DNA of 64,000 nt, from contig OX637356.1 of assembly GCA_951799405.1 (NCBI GenBank), positions 11,493,229 through 11,557,228 on the forward strand, given 5' to 3'. Source of the stretch: Agapetus fuscipes. Taxonomy: Eukaryota; Arthropoda; Insecta; Trichoptera; Glossosomatidae. Below, in pieces: positions 1-10,032 of the stretch; the first letter of the stretch is position 1, and every line of letters begins with the position of its first letter. The notes under the pieces were generated by a model. It worked only from the letters and a program-made list of their open reading frames with translations. It was not told the DNA's origin and did no database searches. The position numbers and the translations under genes were made by a program.

Positions 1-1830
1 CACTCATGTCTGCTTGGGGGCATGCATTCAATATGAATTATAAAATGTATGTATGCAACTTAGATTTATATTCTAAAATTAAAAACATCAAGTGCCACAA
101 TTATATGTTAGCGTGAACAAACATTTGCCAGCCTGAGCGTGTGAATTATATTTGAATTGATTTGCATTGAATATGAATTATAAAATGTATCTATGCAACT
201 TAGATTAATATTCTAATATTAAAAACATCAAGTGCCACAATTATATGTTAGCGTGAAAAAACATTTGCCAGCTTGTGGGTGTGCATTGTATTTGAATCAT
301 CAAATCTCTTTTGTGCAACTTTAGATTATAAATTAAGATAACCGTTGTTTATGGATTTTTCAAACTCAAATTCCTTGACTTAAGGGTTAGTATGAGGCTC
401 ACCACCCATATCGCATAAATGGGTTCACTTAACTAATGTTCCCCCTGTTTCTGAAAAGGTCGGCAAAAGTTGCAGAGCTTATGTGCATGAGAGGCCTTAA
501 TTTTAATTTGTAAGTTCACATGCAGCATTTTTAAGCGGGAACTCACTCGTGTCTCCATGGAAGCATGCATTGAATATGAATTATAAAATGTATCTATTCA
601 ACTTAGATTTATATTCTAATATTAAAAACATCAAGTGCCACAATTATATGTTAGCGTGAAATGACATTTGCCAGCTTATGGGTGTGCATTTAATTTTAAT
701 CATCAAATAAGTTTTTTGGCAACTTTAGATTATTAATTAAGATTAACGTTGTTTAAGGATTTTTCAAACTCAAAACCTTGACTGATAGGTTGGTATGCGG
801 CTGACCACCCATACTGTGAAAAATGGTTCACTTTGTTAATGTCACCCCTGTTTCAGGGAAGGATGGCAAGAGTTGCAGGGCTTATGTTTATTTGAGATTG
901 GGTTTTATAATGTAGGTCCACATGCGGCATGTGCCAGCGCGAAATCATACATGTCTGCTTGTGGGAATGCATTGAATATAAATCTTAAATGATATATATC
1001 CTTGCAGCTTAGATTAGATTAGAAATTCCTTGACTTATGGGTTAGTATGAGCCTGAATACCCATATCGCAAAAAATGGTTCATTTGAAAAATGTTTCCCC
1101 TGTTTTTGAAAAGGGTGGCAAAAGTTGCAGGGCTCATGTTCATTACAGGCCTTAATTTGAATTTGTAAGTTCACATACAGCATTTATAAGCGCGAATCCA
1201 CTCGTGTCTCCAGGGGGGCATGCATTGAATATGAATTATAAAAGTTATTGTATCTGTGCAACTTAGATTATATATTCTAATATTTAAAAAAAATCAAGCG
1301 CCACAACTATATGTTAGCGTGAAATGACATTTGCCAGTTTGTGGGCGTGCATTCAATTTGAATCATCAAATTTTTAAGGTTTTACTAACAAACTACAAAC
1401 TAGTTAAACTACACTTGTTGGTTTGTGGGCATACATCTGAGAGCTTTAAATGAATATATCTTTGCAACTTAGATTATAGATTATAGATTATTATAGATTA
1501 TAAATTAAGATTACCGTTGTTTAAGGATTTTTCAAACTCAAATTCCTTGACTTAAGGGTTAGTATGAGGCTTACCACCCATATCGCATAAATGGGTTCAC
1601 TTAACAAATGTGTCCCCTGTTTCTGAAAAGGTCAGCAAAAGTTGCAGGGCTTATGGTCATGAGAGGCTGAAATTTTTATTTGTAAATACACATGCAGCAT
1701 TTGTAAGCGCAAACTCACTCGTGTCTCCGTGCAGGAGTGCATTGAATATGAATTATAAATGTTAATGCGTCTATGCAACTTAGATTGTATATTATAATAA
1801 TACTTAAAAAAAATTAAATGCCGCAATAAG
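1..1830 (+). repeat. Clustered RepA copies, partly tandem
   Basis: Most of this block is a chain of forward RepA copies. Near-full starts lie at about 366, 771, 1025 and 1548, each beginning near CCTTGACTTA and ending in AACTTAGATTATA-type tails. Between them sits a second motif containing ATCAAGTGCCACAATTATA (about 90, 225, 630 and 1290) followed by TTAGCGTGAAA. The pair 353/757 repeats with a spacing of about 404 bp including flank, so part of the block grew by segmental duplication rather than independent insertions. These copies are more diverged from consensus than most RepA copies downstream. No gene is seen. Confidence 0.7.
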
Positions 1831-1859
1831 TATGGTTTCATATAAAAAGTTGACCTAAT

Positions 1860-2265
1860 CGATCGTCATTATTTCTAAAAAATACATGTTATAACAGCTG
1901 GTTGAAGTATAATTTTGAAATGAATAAAAAATATAGGTAGGTAGGTACTCAACGGAATTCAACCGAAAAAGAATCGACTTGGCAATGACAACGATGGCAA
2001 CTTTGAAGCCTATGTTGAAGTGCGGGCAATTTATTTGAAATTCGAATGTCAAAATGAGTTTTGTTTCTCGCATAGGTTTTACATAAAAAGGTGTTGTGAT
2101 TGATCATGTTTATTTATTTAAAAAACAACAATTTAAAATCTACTAATGATAAGGAAGCACATCCCAAGTCCTGAACAATATTTGTTGTGAATATGACGTG
2201 CATCTGTTCAGGAGTTCTTCAGTTTGAATGCCATTAACGCACAATTATTTTGTATGGGGAGGCCG
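1860..2265. other. AT-rich DNA without recognised features
   Basis: No convincing coding sequence, known repeat or hairpin was seen. The open frames here are short and have no family resemblance. A TAGGTAGGTAGGTA run lies near 1934. Confidence 0.5.
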
Positions 2266-2287
2266 TTCATTTTTATAAAGATAAAGG

Positions 2288-2495
2288 GATTCAAAACCCA
2301 TATCAAATGCATGCCCACAAACAGACACGTGTATCTTCGTGCTTACAAATGCTGAATGTGTACTCACAAATTAAGATCAAACCTCAAATGAACATAAACC
2401 CTGCAACTTTTGCCGACTTTCCCTGAAACAGGGGTGAAATTTTCTACATCATAGGTGGTCAGTCGCATTGCAACTTATAAGTCTTTGTCATTTAT
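2288..2495 (-). repeat. RepA copy, reverse
   Basis: Diverged reverse copy carrying CAAATGAACATAAACC, the CCTGAAACAGGGGTGA core and the GGTGGTCAG end motif. Its TTAGA-type tail is not preserved. Confidence 0.7.
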
Positions 2496-2499
2496 CCAG

Positions 2500-3180
2500 A
2501 TCCCTAAAAAAGTCCTGGATAGACGTTTACCAGAAATCAAAGGGATAAGTCAAAACATCATGAAATTGTGTTTTTTTGGCACTTTGCTTCTGAACTTTGT
2601 CGCCAAAAAGCTGCGGTGGTTAGAGGGTTAATTGTAGTAGATAAATAAAGAGATCGTAGATAAATACAACTAGTAAACTTTACGTTTAAACTAAAACTCA
2701 GTGTTGTATCAAAATTTGTAAGTAAATTAAAACGCTCACTAGAGACGTTGTTTTAGTGTTTATACTTTTTTGGTTAAACGCTATGGTTGAGTTAAAGCGA
2801 AAAGATTTACGCTTCTTCTTCTCATATAAATAACAAGGGAACCTGTTTCTGTGAAAATGTTTCGCAAATTTAACAGTTTCTAAGATATTGAAATCAGAGA
2901 TGTAAGTATTTATATTGTGTAGAATTTGTGGGAGGTGTAAGATAAGATATTAATTAGGTAGGTACATGAAAACAGTGGGTTAAAAATTAATGATAAATAG
3001 CATGTTTCATTCGCTTGAATACAATTTTCACAAATGATTATGGTTGTGAAAAAGATTACAAAAATCAGAATAAAATGAAAGTAATATGCAACAATTAAAA
3101 AGGGTTAACCAGAAAAATTGAACAGAATGAAATTTTTGATATGTTTATTTCTATATTAATTAAATAAACAAAGTTTTCAC
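2500..3180. other. AT-rich intergenic DNA with one short Repeat F copy
   Basis: No gene is seen. About 2729-2800 (CTCACTAGAGACGTT...) is a copy of Repeat F, described at 4672. Confidence 0.45.
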
Positions 3181-3185
3181 TCGAT

Positions 3186-3975
3186 TTTTTTTTTTTTTTT
3201 TTGTCTAGCACTTTTGCCTACAAGGCATCATCAGGACAATCATGTTTAATTTGTTTATTTATTAATATACAATGGACTTTCTTTGTGTAAACCCCCACAC
3301 CCTTAAAAATATGTTTATTTTCTTATTGTTTTGACTTAACATATTATATTTCTTTAACTATAATTAATCGTAAAAATAATTAATCAATCAAATAAATATA
3401 CTGTTTTAATTCACTTTTTTATTATTTTATTTTAAGTATGTCAAACAGTTTTCGCCTAAAAAGGCATCCTCAGGACAATCTATAGTCTATAATCTATAAT
3501 CTAAGTTGCAAGGACATATTCATTTAAAGCTCTCAGATGTATGCCCACAAACCAACAAGTGTAGTTCGCGCTTACAAATGCTGAATGTGTACTTACAAAT
3601 AAAATCCAAACCTCAAATGAACATAAGCCCCACAACTTTAGCCGACCTTCCCTGAAACAGGGGTGACATTGGCAAAGTGAACCATTTTTTACAGTATGGG
3701 TGGTCAGCCTCATACCAACCTATAAGTCAAGGAAATTCTCATATTAAAATTAAATTCTCATTGAGAATTTCATTGAGAAATTCTCATTGAGAATTTAATT
3801 TTGATTTGTCATTGTCATTGTCCTGAGGATGCCTTTTTAGGCGAAAACTGTTTGACATATTTAAAATAAAATAATAAAAAAGTGAATTGAAATAGTATAT
3901 TTATTTGATTGATTATACAATGGACTTTCACTGTGTAAACCACCAAACCCTGAAAAAATGTAAAAATAATTGTTG
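3186..3975. repeat. Inverted-arm element with hammerhead-like cores, interrupted by RepA
   Basis: Arms 3383-3478 and 3824-3918 are near-perfect reverse complements over about 95 bp. Each contains CCTGAGGATGCC, TTTTT, AGGCGAAAAC. A diverged third core lies at 3211-3234 (-). Both outer sides carry CAATGGACTTTC...GTGTAAACC in direct orientation (3270, 3920). The centre holds a reverse RepA copy and a 25-bp-arm hairpin at about 3744-3802. The layout could be a head-to-head pair of one short element. Family unknown; a Penelope-like or retrozyme origin is an inference from the core motif. Confidence 0.55.
3480..3735 (-). repeat. RepA copy, reverse, full length
   Basis: Near-consensus copy from the tail (TCTATAATCTATAATCTAAG) to the CCTATAAGTCAAGG end, lying between the inverted arms of the 3186-3975 element. 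The open frame across it is not coding; the same frame recurs in other copies. Confidence 0.85.
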
Positions 3976-4011
3976 TATTTTCGATTTCATTCATAACTAT
4001 TTCATTCGTAC

Positions 4012-4285
4012 GTCGCTTGACTTATAAGTTGGTATGAGGCTGAGCGTCCATGCTGCAAGAAATGGTTCACTGTGCCAACGTCACCCCTGTTCCAGGGAAG
4101 GTCGACAAAAGTTGCAGAGCTTATGTTAATTTTACGTTCAGTTTTTTAACTGCACGTACCTACACATGCAGCATTAGTAAGCGCGAACTTAAACGTGTCT
4201 TTTTGTGGGCATAGGTAAATTTAATATGAATTTTAAAGGTTAACATATTTTTGGAACTGAGATTTTAGATATATACATTATTGTA
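4012..4285 (+). repeat. RepA copy, forward
   Basis: Begins CGCTTGACTTATAAGTTGG and carries the CCCTGTTCCAGGGAAGGTCG core. The tail is diverged. Confidence 0.75.
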
Positions 4286-4671
4286 TAATATTTCATAGAT
4301 TTTAGCAAAAGAATCAATTTTAACCGTTCATTACATCGGTAGGTCCATAAATCGTCATTATTATATTGACATTTCAAAGGCTAAATGCAATTCTATGCAA
4401 GCTAAAATAATCCTTCAACATACAATCAAGAAGCATTGTTTTTGCAATGATTGCTGATTCATTATTTTATCGACAACCTAGTATTTCCCAAGTCTATACA
4501 AAAGGTCGACTGTAAAGGGAATTATTGTACTAAGCGAAGGTAAAGATAGAATGAGACAGGTATAGCAACAAAGGTGTTGTCGTCTTTGTCTTACGCGTTT
4601 GTTAAACGGCACCTGTATTTAAATTGAACCTCAACGCAACCTTAGCGTTTAATTAAAAATGTATGTGAATT

Positions 4672-4762
4672 AAAACTCTCACTAGAGGTGATGTTTTAGT
4701 TTCGATACGTTTTATACAAAACGTTGTTTTTAAGTTTGAATGTAATGTTTTGTGCTTGCCGT
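4672..4762 (+). repeat. Repeat F copy upstream of the cuticle gene
   Basis: Motif AAAACTCTCACTAGAGGTG...GATACGTTTTATACAAAACGTTG...GAGTTTGAATGTAATG. Related copies lie near 2729, 10950, 14725, 38500, 52757 and 57510. It ends about 70 bp before the TATA box of the cuticular-protein gene. No terminal repeats were recognised, so its class is unknown. Confidence 0.5.
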
Positions 4763-4832
4763 AAGATGTCGATGACCAATATAAGGTATACAAGGAGATT
4801 CAGTATGTTTACGCCTTCGAGTAGTGGGTTGT

Positions 4833-4840
4833 TATAAAAG
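4833..4840 (+). promoter_or_regulatory. TATA box of the cuticular-protein gene
   Basis: TATAAAAG lies 71 bp upstream of the ATG at 4911. A start of transcription about 25-32 bp downstream (4863-4870) would give a 5' UTR of about 45 bases, normal for insect cuticle genes. No clear initiator was identified. Confidence 0.75.
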
Positions 4841-4910
4841 GTGGAATAGGCGAAGCCTGGCGATAGATTAACTTTATCTGTGATACGTCGAGTTAGAATA
4901 GCTTTACAAA

Positions 4911-7686
4911 ATGTTCAGATTGGTGAGAATTTTCTTTAATAACAATATATTCAATCATAATCATAATCATGAGGTTTTTATTGTTTTTATCAATATGTAT
5001 AAAATATTACAATTAAAAAAATCTAATTACAATAAATACTCCCCAAAGTAAACATAGCTTGTGTTTTGGGGTGGAGATTGATAATTTTTCAGTGTTGAAA
5101 AGAATCAAATGCGGCTTAATAAATTGATACTCGAAAATGACATAAATACAGGAAACATAATTTTCTTTGATTCTGTTAATGCATTTATTTCATTTTCAAA
5201 AAAAATGATGTGTGAGCATGAGTTCATCCCTGATCGCCACAAAATAAGGGTGTCTTCTGAAGACGTTGGTTACGACGCCAACGAAACGTTTAAAATAATG
5301 TTAGTTCCACTTCAATGGCCCGTCAACTATCCGAAATATAATAATCAGAAATGTTATGCAAAAGCTCTGTGAAATTGATGTATTTTTTTTATTATTTTTT
5401 GGTTGGTATGAGACTGACCACCCATACAGTAACAAATGGTTCACTTTTCCTATGTCACCCCTGTTTCAGGAAAGGTAAGCAAAAGTTGCACGGATTATAG
5501 TCATTTGAGGCTAGGATATTAATTTGCAGGAGCACACGCAGCATTAGTAAGCACAAATTTACACTGTCCGTTTGTGGGCATGCATTTAATATGAATTTTA
5601 AATGTTGATATATCTTAGCAACTTAGATTATAGAGTATACATAATAGATTAAAAACGTTATCGTTCCCCAGATCATCATAAGGTATACGAAATTTGAAAG
5701 AAAGTTTATGCCAATTTTTTCCCCATTTATACGATTTCAAATCTAGTGTTGTACAAGACGATTTTTCCGCTTTTAGAAAAGGATCCACTTTGATTTTGTG
5801 TAGAAAAAATTTAATGACAGTCTATTTTCAGATTTCTTTTGTTGTACCATAAATTCAGCCCAATTTTTTTTTAATTTCAGCGAATCATTTACAGTGTATT
5901 TAAATTGAAAACAAGCAATCAGAAATCGCGTTTATTTTAAGCGCCCCGTTTAGGTTTAGCACTTCCATTGTCTCCCCTAATGGAGTCCCTGTCTACCTCT
6001 CTCTCCTATAATTGTGTTTGAAGAGGACATTGTGAAGCCCGCTCTGCCGCCAGGAGTTGAAGAGTAACTGAGTTGTGCCGTTTGTTGAAAGTGTTTAAAA
6101 TGTGAAAAAAAGCAAAAAAATCTGTTTACAAAAATAAATCGTAATGCAAGTCCAATTTCCATAATCTAGATAAAATGATATTTGCAGACACAACGCAACA
6201 AACCGAACTAAGAACCGGTCCGTATTCTAGAGGTTAGCAATTTGGACTTGTAAATGGAAGGTTGTGGGTTTGAATCCCGGCGATGCACTAAAAATATACC
6301 ATATTTATTTTTTAAAATGCTCTTCGCTGGGCGTTAAAATTCATATAGGTACCTATCTATAATAATCTAAGTTGCAAGGATATATTCATTCAAAGCTCTC
6401 AGATGTATGCCCACAAACAAACACGTGTAGTTCGCGCTTACAAATGCTGATTGTGTACTTACAAATAAAATCCAAACTCAAATGAACATAAACCCTGCAA
6501 CATTTTATCTGACATTCCCTGAAACAGGGGTGACATTGGCAAAGTGAACCATTTTTTACAGTATAGGTGGTCAGCCTCATATCAACCTAGAAGTCAAGGA
6601 ATACGAGTAATAAATAACATTTAAGTATAAAAAAAAAAAATTAACTAGATAAAATGATATTTGCAGACACAACGCAACCAACCCAACTAAGGACCGGTCC
6701 GTATTCTAGAGGTTAGCAATTCGGACTCGTTAATGGAAGGCTGTGGGCTTGAATCCCGGCGATGCACTAAAAATATACCATATATATATTTTTTTAAATG
6801 CTCTTCGCTGGGCGTAAAAATTCATATACCTACCTTTACTAAATACCAGTCATCAAAGGCCCATCCAGCCTTACAGCAACTGGGTTTTGCTTGAGGATTG
6901 GCGTTTTCTACAGCGACTAACAAGCTTGCAGAGGGCTCTAGAGGTGTGATTCACACAAAAACAGCGCTCACAAAATAAATCACCCTAATATCATTATTAT
7001 TATTAAAGTTGGAAATACCGGACCTTAGTGTCAACCAATTTTACATATACGAGTATATTATTCTTTCCATTATTTTTTGTAAAAAAATCTACTCTTCGGA
7101 ACATTTCACTCTATCAATGAATTTTTTACACTATCTACGATGAGTATCATCAGCGGTGATAAAATCTGGTTGATAAATGCGATGCAACGATTGCATTTCC
7201 ATCATATTCTGCTCATGAAAAAATGAATACAATGAAAATAATATTTCGTTATCAGTTTTTTTTTCTTCTTTCCAGATTGCAGTATTATCCTTAGCTTCAT
7301 GCGCCTTGGCCGCCCCTGGCCTTGTGGCACCTGTGGTCGCTCCTGTGCCACTGGTTGCCCATCCCGTCGTTGTCCACCGTCCATTGGTCGTCTCTCATAG
7401 CAGCTCTGTCGTCCACCATGCCCCAGTTGTCAAAGCAGTTCCGGTCTACCATTCTGCCCCAGTCGTAAAAGCAGTTCCAGTCTACCATTCTGCCCCAGTT
7501 GTCAAAGCAGTCCCAGTCTATCATCCTGCCCCAGTTGTGAAAGCAGTCCCAGTGTACCACTCTGCCCCTGTTGTGAAGGCAGTCCCAGTCTATCATTCTG
7601 CCCCTGTTGTCAAAGCAGTCCCAGTCTACCATTCTGCCCCACTTGTGAAGGCAGTTCCGGTGGTCCACAGTACAATTGTTCATTAA
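4911..7686 (+). CDS. Low-complexity cuticular protein, two exons
   Basis: Join 4911-4922 with 7276-7686. Exon 1 encodes only MFRL and ends at a GTGAGA donor. Exon 2 follows a TTTCTTCTTTCCAG acceptor in phase 0. The joined protein has 140 residues. Residues 1-16 (MFRLIAVLSLASCALA) are a clear secretion signal, cleaved probably before APG. A Pro/Val/Ala/His-rich stretch with APVVAPVPLVAHPVV follows. Residues 53-136 are seven 12-residue repeats of the type APVVKAVPVYHS, the last being APLVKAVPVVHS, and the protein ends TIVH. There is no chitin-binding Rebers-Riddiford domain, so it belongs with the low-complexity structural cuticle proteins (AAP/V-type). The start is fixed by splicing: a frame opening at 7306 would lack the signal peptide. 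A 4-codon first exon and early phase-0 intron are typical of insect cuticle genes. Confidence 0.9.
5257..5302 (+). ncRNA. Hammerhead-ribozyme-like core (candidate)
   Basis: CTGAAGA (5257-5263), then the hairpin CGTTGG/CCAACG, then CGAAACGT, a short loop, and ATGT followed by T. This satisfies the conserved CUGANGA and GAAA boxes and the A15.1-U16.1 pair closing a 4-bp stem III (ACGU/AUGU). Stem I is poorly supported. It is a candidate only; no covariance-model score is available. Related motifs are at 35102-35298 and 40871-40930. Confidence 0.35.
5399..5645 (+). repeat. RepA copy, forward
   Basis: Starts at GGTTGGTATGAGACTGACCA and ends at the AACTTAGATTATAGA tail. Lies in the cuticle-gene intron, same strand as the gene. 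Confidence 0.8.
6213..6352 (+). mobile_element. SINE-1 (tRNA-derived), 3' truncated
   Basis: The head ACCGGTCCGTATTCTAGAGG retains box-B-like GGTTTGAATCCC. The body breaks off at the start of the reverse RepA copy. Confidence 0.75.
6350..6597 (-). repeat. RepA copy, reverse
   Basis: Full-length copy between the two duplicated SINE-1 heads, tail toward 6350 (AATCTAAGTTGCAAGGATA), ending CCTAGAAGTCAAGGAAT. Confidence 0.85.
6692..6990 (+). mobile_element. SINE-1 with tail type 2
   Basis: tRNA-like head, a body containing GCTCTTCGCTGGGCG and CAGCCTTACAGCAACTGGG, then tail type 2: GAGGGCTCTAGAGGTGTGAT, CACACAAAAACAGCGCTCA and an ATT-rich end. Tail type 2 resembles the 3' end of the CR1/L2-like LINE at 40290-40790. 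Confidence 0.85.
7420..7671 (+). repeat. Seven-copy 36-bp coding tandem repeat
   Basis: Seven in-frame 36-bp units encoding APVVKAVPVYHS. Units differ mostly at third codon positions (GCAGTTCCGGTC, GCAGTCCCAGTC); a P replaces S in the third unit and L replaces V in the last. This implies selection on the peptide after array expansion. Confidence 0.95.
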
Positions 7687-7925
7687 ACAATGTTTTCATT
7701 CGAAAATATTCGTTTATCAATCATTTGTAAAAGAGGTTCAAATTTATCATTTTTCCCCACTTATAAAACAGTCCCAGTTTATAAATCTGCCCCAGTTGTG
7801 AAAGCAGTTCCAGTGGTCCACATTTACATTGTATTTGGAAAAGATATTTTTTACTTTTTTTTAAGAATGATGAAGTCATGCTAAGGAGATTTAATATGTA
7901 ATAAAGTATCAGTATTGTGGAAAAC
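7687..7925 (+). other. 3' UTR with in-frame repeat remnant and poly(A) signal
   Basis: After the TAA at 7684-7686 the same frame stays open to 7884 and encodes a decayed repeat (YKTVPVYKSAPVVKAVPVVH, about 7759-7820). AATAAA lies at 7900-7905, with GT/T-rich sequence after 7915, so cleavage is probably near 7920. Confidence 0.7.
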
Positions 7926-7984
7926 GATTGTGTTTTATTTGTACAAAAAGAAAAGCCAATGAGAATTGATAAAAATGTGATTTT

Positions 7985-8035
7985 ACTGGCCCCACAAAAA
8001 TCGCAACTAAGCTACACATGTATTGTGTAGCTTAG
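7985..8035 (-). mobile_element. SINE-2 3'-end fragment
   Basis: AACTAAGCTACACATGTA followed by GTGTAGCTTAG is the terminal part of SINE-2. It abuts the LINE/RepA copy that starts at 8036. Confidence 0.5.
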
Positions 8036-8425
8036 AAATGGCGGTTGATCTGTAATGTTGGCGGCTAGGGTTTATTAAAGTGAAATTGGTTTTATGATTT
8101 AGTTTTTTTAATGTCCATGTATATATTATTATTTATTGATTTAAAAAATGTAATTTGTCATGTATGTTCCTTGATTTATAGGTTGGTATGCGGCTGACCA
8201 CCCATACTGTAAAAAATGGTTCACTTTGCCAATGTCACCCCTTTTTCAGGGAAGGACGGCAAGAGTTGCAGGGCTTATGTTCATATGAGATTGGGTTTTT
8301 ATATTGTAGGTCCACATGCGGCATATGTTAGCGCGAAATTATACATGTCTGCTTCTGAGAATGCATTTGATATAAATCTTAAATGATATATATCTTTGCA
8401 GCTTAGATTAGATTAGATTAGAGTA
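8036..8425 (+). mobile_element. LINE 3' end continuing into RepA
   Basis: The first codons read KWRLICNVGG then stop, matching the C-terminus KKWRLICDVGG of the copy at 46106 and the LINE ORF ends elsewhere. About 100 bp of 3' UTR lead into a full RepA sequence (from 8166), which ends in GCTTAGATTAGATTAGATTA. This copy helps show that RepA is a LINE 3' UTR with a TTAGA-type tail. Confidence 0.8.
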
Positions 8426-8427
8426 AC

Positions 8428-8880
8428 TTCTTGCCACGTATCCTCCAAGGGTTTTGCATGTGGCAAGTGGAATATATTTATTTTTACAGGTTAGGGGGCC
8501 AGCCTTACGCCGACTTCTTTAATTGGTAGGTACTCATTTCTTGTGAAGGCTGGATAAGCCTTGCCTTTATTTTATTTTAGGGTTTGAAATAAACACCGAA
8601 ATGGGCAACCATTTCTGACGCTCTCGGTGGGATTCGAACCCGAGCTCGCGGTATGGGATGTAAGCACTGCACTAACTGAGATATCTAATCTAATGTAATA
8701 TAATCTAAGTTGCTAAGATATATAACATTGGGGACTCAAATAACATGCATTCTCACAAGCAGACACGTACAAGTACGCGTTTGCACATGCCGCATGTGAA
8801 CCTACAACATAAAAACCAAATCTCAAATGGACATACACCCAGCAACTCCTGCTGACCTTCCCTGCCTGAGCTATCGAGCG
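8428..8880 (-). mobile_element. SINE-2 split by a RepA insertion
   Basis: Reverse SINE-2: tail TAACTTCTTGCCACG at 8428, then CTCGGTGGGATTCGAACCCG (box B complement), then a head broken within ACTAACTGAGATATC. It resumes CTGAGCTATCGAGCGGTC at 8866 after a RepA insertion. The tRNA-like head is degenerate, so this is not a functional tRNA gene. Confidence 0.85.
8686..8865 (-). mobile_element. RepA copy inserted in SINE-2, with target duplication
   Basis: 5'-truncated reverse RepA. It is flanked by CTGAGATATC (8676-8685) and CTGAGCTATC (8866-8875), a 10-bp direct repeat with one mismatch. Truncation plus duplication shows target-primed retrotransposition and dates this insertion after the SINE. 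Confidence 0.85.
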
Positions 8881-8897
8881 GTCAATTTATGATAATG

Positions 8898-9690
8898 ATC
8901 TATAATCTAAGTCACGTAGGGATTCATATTACGTGCATTTCCATTAGCAGACACGTATAGTTCACGATCATAAACGAGTTTCAGTTCCTCGGATCTCAAA
9001 TTAGTAACGAAGGATCTTGCGAAGGAGAAATTAGACGCCGTATCGCCATTGCCAAAAGTGCCATGTCTAAGCTGGACAAAATATGGAAAGACCGGGGTGT
9101 GAGTAACAGCACCAAGATTAAGCTTGTCAGGAGTCTGGTCCACTCTATTTTTCTCTATGCTGCTGAAACATGGACCATAAAAGCAGCAGAAAGAAGAAAA
9201 ATTGACGCTTTTGAAATGTGGTGCTGGAGGCGCATGCTTCGAATCCCATGGACGGCTAGACGCACCAATGAGTCCATTCGTCGGGAGCTGCGTTTGGATG
9301 GCTTGACTCTGGCCAACATCTGTACACGCCGTATTCTTCAGTTCTTCGGACACGTTGTCCGTGGCAATGAGGATAGCCTGGAACGACTGATTGTGATCGG
9401 TAACTTGGAGGGGAAGAGAGGAAGAGGTAGATCCCCCACACGATGGACCGATCAAGTGAAGACAGCAGCAGGCACCTCGGTAGTTGGAGCTTTGCGGGCA
9501 GCGCAGTCGAGGGAGAGCTGGAGAAGATTGGTTGCTTCCACAAGGGTCACAACCCTCAGTAATGAGGAATAGGATTAAGAAGAAGAATAGTTCACGATTG
9601 CACATGCCGCATTTGGACCTACCCCATAAAAAAAAACAATCTCAAATGAACATAAGCCCTGCAACTCTTGCCGAGCCACTCCTAGCGGAA
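8898..9690 (-). repeat. RepA copy, reverse, split by a LINE
   Basis: The RepA halves are 8898-8968 and 9588-about 9680. The interruption is the LINE fragment at 8969-9587. The outer end after TTGCCGAGCC is truncated. Confidence 0.75.
8969..9587 (+). mobile_element. RTE-like LINE fragment with 11-bp target duplication
   Basis: Bounded by TAGTTCACGAT at 8958-8968 and 9588-9598. Coding from 8979 (FQFLGSQISNEGSCEGEIRR) continues without stops to 9570: about 197 residues. It contains the LINE C-terminal signatures AAETWTIKAAERRKIDAFEM, WCWRRMLRIPWT, FGHVVRGNEDSLERL and GKRGRGRSPTRWTDQVK. The reverse transcriptase catalytic region is missing (5' truncation). It ends in GGATTAAGAAGAAGAATAG, an AAG-rich tail typical of RTE-class elements. 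The open frame suggests a fairly recent insertion. Confidence 0.88.
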
Positions 9691-9724
9691 TATGTCGGCT
9701 GGATACAAGTGCAAGCATGAGAAC

Positions 9725-10030
9725 CCATGCAATTTAATGCACATGACACTATATGAAGGTTATTTTTATAAAAACGTCCAATGTCTTCCTCGGGAAGTGT
9801 CTCGGGTTATTGGAGCGAGAACAGTGAGCTGAAAGTGCATCCATAATGGACACTCGTAGACAACGGCATTTTCCCTTTCTAGCGATAGTAAAAGTGTAGT
9901 CATCTGAGAGAGATGGCAGTATTATGGTTGTATTGGATGTGAGTTTATATTATATCAACCTAGATGCTCATAGGATTTCGAGAATATACTCAAGAAGATA
10001 AAAATCAATGAGCTATGTATAAAAATATTG
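9725..10030. other. Unassigned DNA
   Basis: No gene or known repeat was recognised. Confidence 0.4.
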
Positions 10031-10032
10031 AT

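Larger units (their letters stand above)
6163..6835 (+). repeat. Local duplication carrying SINE-1 heads
   Basis: About 170 bp beginning GATAAAATGATATTTGCAGA occur at 6173 and again at 6650 with roughly 93% identity, including flank upstream of the SINE-1 head. Shared non-SINE flank shows segmental duplication, not two insertions. A reverse RepA copy lies between the two. Confidence 0.7.
4923..7275 (+). other. Intron of the cuticular-protein gene, filled with mobile elements
   Basis: A 2,353-bp intron with a GT donor at 4923 and AG acceptor ending at 7275. It contains RepA copies (5399-5645 forward, 6350-6597 reverse), SINE-1 copies (6213, 6692), a local duplication and a hammerhead-like motif (5257-5302). 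The 87-codon open frame at 5109-5372 spans that motif and is not considered coding. Confidence 0.8.

Noticed and set aside
3501..3713. Recurrent 60-70 codon open frames beginning MRLTTHTVKNG or MVHFANVT
   Set aside because: They fall in every RepA copy and reflect the repeat consensus, not a protein.
5109..5372. 87-codon frame in the cuticle-gene intron
   Set aside because: Spans the hammerhead-like repeat and AT-rich flank; no family resemblance and no splice context.
7297..7683. 128-codon open frame on the minus strand over the cuticle gene
   Set aside because: Antisense shadow of the 36-bp coding repeat; Trp/Asp-rich pattern with no signal or splice context.
8400..8425. TTAGATTAGATTAG tails as interstitial telomere repeats
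   Set aside because: Insect telomeres are usually TTAGG; these short TTAGA runs are always at RepA 3' ends, so they are LINE tails.
8907..9605. 232-codon minus-strand frame opposite the RTE-like LINE
   Set aside because: Antisense of a recognised LINE C-terminus; extends through repeat junctions.
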